In this document: piece after piece, positions 53,079 to 64,000 of the stretch
How positions within the stretch are numbered: position 1 is the first letter of the stretch
How the letters are laid out: each line of letters starts with the position of its first letter
DNA from: Roseiarcus sp963774195
GTDB taxonomy: Bacteria > Pseudomonadota > Alphaproteobacteria > Rhizobiales > Beijerinckiaceae
DNA length: 64,000 nt
Assembly: GCA_963774195.1 (NCBI GenBank)
Contig: CAVZDY010000006.1
Span: 124,001-188,000 of the forward strand
Direction: 5' to 3'
The notes under the pieces: generated by a model
What the model saw: the letters and a program-made list of their open reading frames with translations, nothing else
Database searches by the model: none
Told to the model about the DNA's origin: nothing
Made by a program: the position numbers and the translations under genes

Positions 53079-53555
53079 TCAATTCAAGCCGGCGCCAGGC
53101 GCAACGCGTTCGCCGTGAGCCTCGAAAATTGCGACCGCGCGCAGGAGTTGGAACGCTTCTTCCCCCTCGGCCGCCACCGGCACGATTCGCACCGCCGAAA
53201 CGCGCCCGCCGGGGCCCTCGCCCAGCGCCACACGCGAGGCGACGCGCTGGCGCAGGCTCGAATTGATCGCCGCGGCCAGCAACTCATCCTCTTCCTGTGC
53301 CGCCGCACGCAGGCGCTGGCCAGAAACGAACAGATCCTCCCCCATCATGCCGAGGGCGCGCGCATTCACATGCAGCACATCGCCGTGCTCGTCGAGCAAC
53401 GCGGCGGCAGCGCCGAGGAGTTCCAGTCCATCGGCGACGCCGCGTGCGCGGGCCCCCGCCAGCAGCGGAGCAAGCGGCGCGCGCGCGGGTTTCGTCGCGG
53501 CGATCGCGGCATTCGCTTCGAGGTCAGGGCGGGCTCGATCGACACTGGTTTTCAT
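53079..53555 (-). CDS. Small PAS-domain protein without output domain
   Basis: 158 residues from ATG 53555 (MKTSVDRARPDLEANAAIAA). Residues about 45-145 look like a PAS sensory fold of the kind found in front of LuxR-type HTH domains (AAALLDEHGDVLHVNARALG, LRAAAQEEDELLAAAINSSL, VRIVPVAAEGEEAFQLLRAV). No helix-turn-helix or catalytic segment follows: the frame ends at 53079 and a hairpin comes next. It may be a remnant of a PAS-HTH regulator or a free-standing binding module. GAGG precedes the ATG. The position between rpoC and the str operon is noteworthy but does not establish a role. Confidence 0.65.
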   Translation of the reverse strand: MKTSVDRARPDLEANAAIAATKPARAPLAPLLAGARARGVADGLELLGAAAALLDEHGDVLHVNARALGMMGEDLFVSGQRLRAAAQEEDELLAAAINSSLRQRVASRVALGEGPGGRVSAVRIVPVAAEGEEAFQLLRAVAIFEAHGERVAPGAGLN

Positions 53556-53745
53556 GACAGGCCTCGTTGCGAACGGCCGCGCCCCGCCGCGGGGCCGCCG
53601 AAACAATAAACGGGACGCTAACCAGAAGCTTTCACACACGGCTAACGAGACTTAACAAACCGTGAATTCCGGGCCGATTGAAGACAGGAATACGGCAGGC
53701 GCGCGGCGGATTCGTCAGACCTTTTTTGGCAAGTTGCGGAAATGA

Positions 53746-53771
53746 AAAGAGCCGCCTTGAGGCGGCTCTTT
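53746..53771. terminator. Intrinsic terminator after rpoC
   Basis: AAAGAGCCGCC and GGCGGCTCTTT form a perfect 11-base-pair stem with a TTGA/TCAA loop. On the minus strand it is followed by TTTTC, 23 bases after the rpoC stop codon. A classical Rho-independent terminator closing the rplJL-rpoBC unit. Confidence 0.9.
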
Positions 53772-53794
53772 ATTGCCTTCTTTTTAAGCGGATT

Positions 53795-58023
<4,229 letters not shown>

Positions 58024-58142
58024 TCCTGCGTCTCCTGCGGGGCCGCTCGCTCAACGAAAGCTGGCGGCCCGCTTCGATGGATGGGCGGAGAAGGGGCGAT
58101 TCTCCGCCTTACGCTTTCGAGCAATTGAACGAACGCGGTTCG

Positions 58143-62270
<4,128 letters not shown>

Positions 62271-62525
62271 GTCGGTCCTCAATCCAATCTCGCCGCCTTC
62301 GAAACCGACGTCCCCGCTCGGAGGGGGCCGCCGGTGCGGCGATTGTTGCGGGCGCGGGGCCCAAATTCTTCGTCGCGCGTCGGGCGCGACCACCGTGCGC
62401 CAGTCGGCCTAAGTGGCCGATGGGCCAAAACAGCGACGCGCCAAGCACGTCCGAAACGCCGGAACGGCCCCAAGCCGAAGCCGGGACCGTCCATATTGCG
62501 CGCAGGCCTAGAGCAGGCCCACGGG

Positions 62526-62903
62526 TTATTTGAGCTCGACCTTCGCGCCGGCCTTCTCCAAGGCAGCCTTGATCTTCTCGGCCTCGTCCTTGCCGACGCC
62601 TTCCTTGACCGCCTTGGGAGCGCCCTCGACGAGATCCTTGGCTTCCTTGAGGCCGAGCGAGGTGATCGCGCGCACTTCCTTAATGACTTCGATCTTCTTG
62701 TCGCCGGCCGCGGTGAGGACGACCGTGAACTCGGTCTTCTCTTCAACCGGAGCGGCGGCGGCGGCGCCAGCCGGAGCAGCAGCGACCGCAACCGCGGCGG
62801 CGGCCGAAACGCCCCACTTGGCTTCGAGGAGCTTGGCGAGCTCAGCCGCCTCGAGGACGGTCAGGCTCGAGAGTTCGTCGACGATCTTTTCGAGGTTAGC
62901 CAT
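62526..62903 (-). CDS. rplL: 50S ribosomal protein L7/L12
   Basis: 125 residues. The N-terminal dimerisation part (MANLEKIVDELSSLTVLEAA), an alanine-rich hinge and the C-terminal factor-binding domain (EEKTEFTVVLTAAGDKKIEV, EVRAITSLGLKEAKDLVEGA) are typical. It forms the ribosomal stalk with L10 and recruits translation factors. The gene is 50 bases after rplJ. Confidence 0.98.
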   Translation of the reverse strand: MANLEKIVDELSSLTVLEAAELAKLLEAKWGVSAAAAVAVAAAPAGAAAAAPVEEKTEFTVVLTAAGDKKIEVIKEVRAITSLGLKEAKDLVEGAPKAVKEGVGKDEAEKIKAALEKAGAKVELK

Positions 62904-62953
62904 TGTCTTGTTCCTATATGGTTCGAACCAGGGTGTTTGTGAAGAGCCTCAGC

Positions 62954-63475
62954 TCAGGCTGCGTCTGCGTCTTTGGCGGCGTAGGCCCCCACCACGCGCG
63001 CCAGCTTGGCGGCGGGCGCGGTCGAGAGCTGCGCGAGCTTGGTCGCCGGGGCCGTAATGAGGCCGAGCAACTTGGCGCGCAGTTCGTCGAGGGACGGCAA
63101 GGCCGCGAGCGCCTTGACCCCTTCGACGTCGAGGGCCGTCTTGCCCATGGCGCCGCCCAGGAGCACGAACTTGTCGTGATCCTTCGCGAAAGCCACGGCT
63201 GCCTTGGCCGCCGCCACCGGATCGCTGGAATGAGCGATCAGGGTCGGCCCCCTGAGAAGGGGGCTGATCGAAGCGACGTCCGTGCCTTTGAGAGCAATCT
63301 GGGCGAGGCGGTTCTTGGCGACCTGAACCTGCGCGCCAGCCTGCCGCATCTGCTTGCGCAGACGCTGCATCTGGGCGACGGTCAAGCCGGAATAGTGGGC
63401 CACGACCACGACCGAAGCCTTTGAAAAGACTTCGTTCAAGGACGCTACGGCCTCCTTCTTCTCCGCTCTATCCAC
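62954..63475 (-). CDS. rplJ: 50S ribosomal protein L10
   Basis: 173 residues from GTG 63475 (VDRAEKKEAVASLNEVF). SVVVVAHYSGLTVAQMQRLR and VQVAKNRLAQIALKGTD match L10, the base of the stalk that binds L12 and 23S rRNA. The GTG start gives the normal length. The upstream in-frame ATG at 63517 would add 14 unconserved residues. The L10-L12 complex commonly represses its own leader. Confidence 0.95.
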   Translation of the reverse strand: MDRAEKKEAVASLNEVFSKASVVVVAHYSGLTVAQMQRLRKQMRQAGAQVQVAKNRLAQIALKGTDVASISPLLRGPTLIAHSSDPVAAAKAAVAFAKDHDKFVLLGGAMGKTALDVEGVKALAALPSLDELRAKLLGLITAPATKLAQLSTAPAAKLARVVGAYAAKDADAA

Positions 63476-63905
63476 GGTGCTGACTCCGGTTGGCGGGATA
63501 TCCCGCCTCCTGCACATGCCGCGCCCGCCCGCCTCGAAAGCGACCGGCCGCGACGACTTGCGCCTGTCCCCGGAGCTGGGCGTGAACCCGCCACCGGACA
63601 GATGGTTCGAACCGCGCCGGCAACCCGCGAAGGCAGCCGGCGAAAAATCGGTCTTCCCCGTCTATGCAGGCCCCCTTTCGATCCCGCGTCGCGGGAAGGG
63701 AATTAAGCGGCATCCCCCTAGGGAAACGCACGCGCCGGCAGTCTCGGACAGGACATGGCCGGTCGAGACACGGGAACATCCCCGGTCTTTCCCGGCCTAT
63801 CCGCCGCACCCACCTCACCGACCCCTCCAGGAGGGCCCCGGTGAAACGGAGCGGAAGCCAATGGTGATCATAAGGGCCGCGAATGCGCCATCGACCCCAA
63901 AGCTT

Positions 63906-63934
63906 TGTTTAGCCGGGTCCGACACATCTGCCAA
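63906..63934 (-). promoter_or_regulatory. Sigma70-type promoter for rplJL-rpoBC
   Basis: On the minus strand TTGGCA (63934-63929) and TAAACA (63911-63906) are spaced by 17 bases. It is the best match in the region upstream of rplJ. Confidence 0.5.
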
Positions 63935-63962
63935 GGGGGCTTCACGAAAAATTTCCTTGCTC

Positions 63963-63981
63963 CCGCGGGCAACGCCCGCGG
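63963..63981 (-). terminator. Hairpin at the right edge, upstream of the rplJ promoter
   Basis: CCGCGGGC and GCCCGCGG form a perfect 8-base-pair stem with a three-base loop. On the minus strand ATTTTT follows after 11 bases. It probably terminates a gene beyond the window edge. Confidence 0.5.
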
Positions 63982-64000
63982 CGCGGAAGCCTCTGTTTGC

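Larger units (their letters stand above)
63476..64000. other. Long rplJ leader and upstream region, no gene
   Basis: 525 bases without a supported gene to the window edge. They contain the candidate rplJ promoter (63906-63934) and, near the edge, a terminator-like hairpin that probably belongs to the preceding gene (by analogy rplA). The resulting ~430-base untranslated leader would hold the L10 autoregulation site. Confidence 0.6.

Overview
The window is a GC-rich bacterial chromosome segment from an alphaproteobacterium, most likely Hyphomicrobiales (Rhizobiales). A placement near the methylotroph/phototroph families (Beijerinckiaceae, Methylocystaceae) is an inference. Supporting content: a methylsuccinyl-CoA dehydrogenase of the ethylmalonyl-CoA pathway, a Rhizobiales-type Porin_2 N-terminus, an LdtR/LdtP/DUF6163 locus, alphaproteobacterial ribosomal-protein variants and the short adenylate kinase.

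Layout. 0.15-10.0 kb: class II aldolase, MFS carrier, a three-gene xanthine dehydrogenase operon (xdhA-xdhB-xdhC, minus strand), a Tat-exported metallophosphoesterase read divergently from it, and an NAD-dependent reductase. 10.0-16.4 kb: a composite inverted repeat, a very large membrane-anchored GH94-type protein and a tiny porin-like secreted protein. 16.4-22.1 kb: leuA (minus; interrupted by an in-frame amber codon, with a candidate leucine-rich leader peptide upstream) divergent from a complete sugar ABC importer. 22.4-30.1 kb: TPR methyltransferase, mcd, a small RlpA-like protein, denD overlapping an orphan histidine kinase, an EamA exporter and NAD kinase. 30.2-31.6 kb: a degenerate IS110-type insertion sequence. 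31.9-36.6 kb: NudK, LdtP, LdtR, DUF6163 and a 3-hydroxyisobutyryl-CoA hydrolase. 36.5-64 kb: one long minus-strand information-processing block. Read in transcription order it is rplJ-rplL, rpoB-rpoC, a small PAS protein, rpsL-rpsG-fusA-tuf, the S10/spc ribosomal cluster from rpsJ to rplO, then secY-adk, which continues by overlapping codons into the hydrolase and DUF6163 instead of the usual rpsM-rpsK-rpoA-rplQ.

Quality and biology. Four essential or housekeeping genes are broken as written: fusA (two single-base insertions), rpoC (two), rpsS (one) and leuA (one amber codon). Restoring the frames gives exactly the expected family lengths. In five of the six cases the repaired base falls inside a GANTC motif, the CcrM methylation site of Alphaproteobacteria. 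Sequencing or base-calling artefacts at modified sites are therefore the best explanation, and these genes should be read as functional until raw reads say otherwise.

Possible new biology: the GH94 protein with a polytopic membrane half and no recognisable GT84 domain; the leuA leader; a dispersed repeat that abuts stop codons; the stand-alone porin N-terminus; the HTH-less PAS protein between rpoC and the str operon; and the rewired 3' end of the spc operon. I saw no CRISPR array, prophage, defence island, tRNA or rRNA gene.
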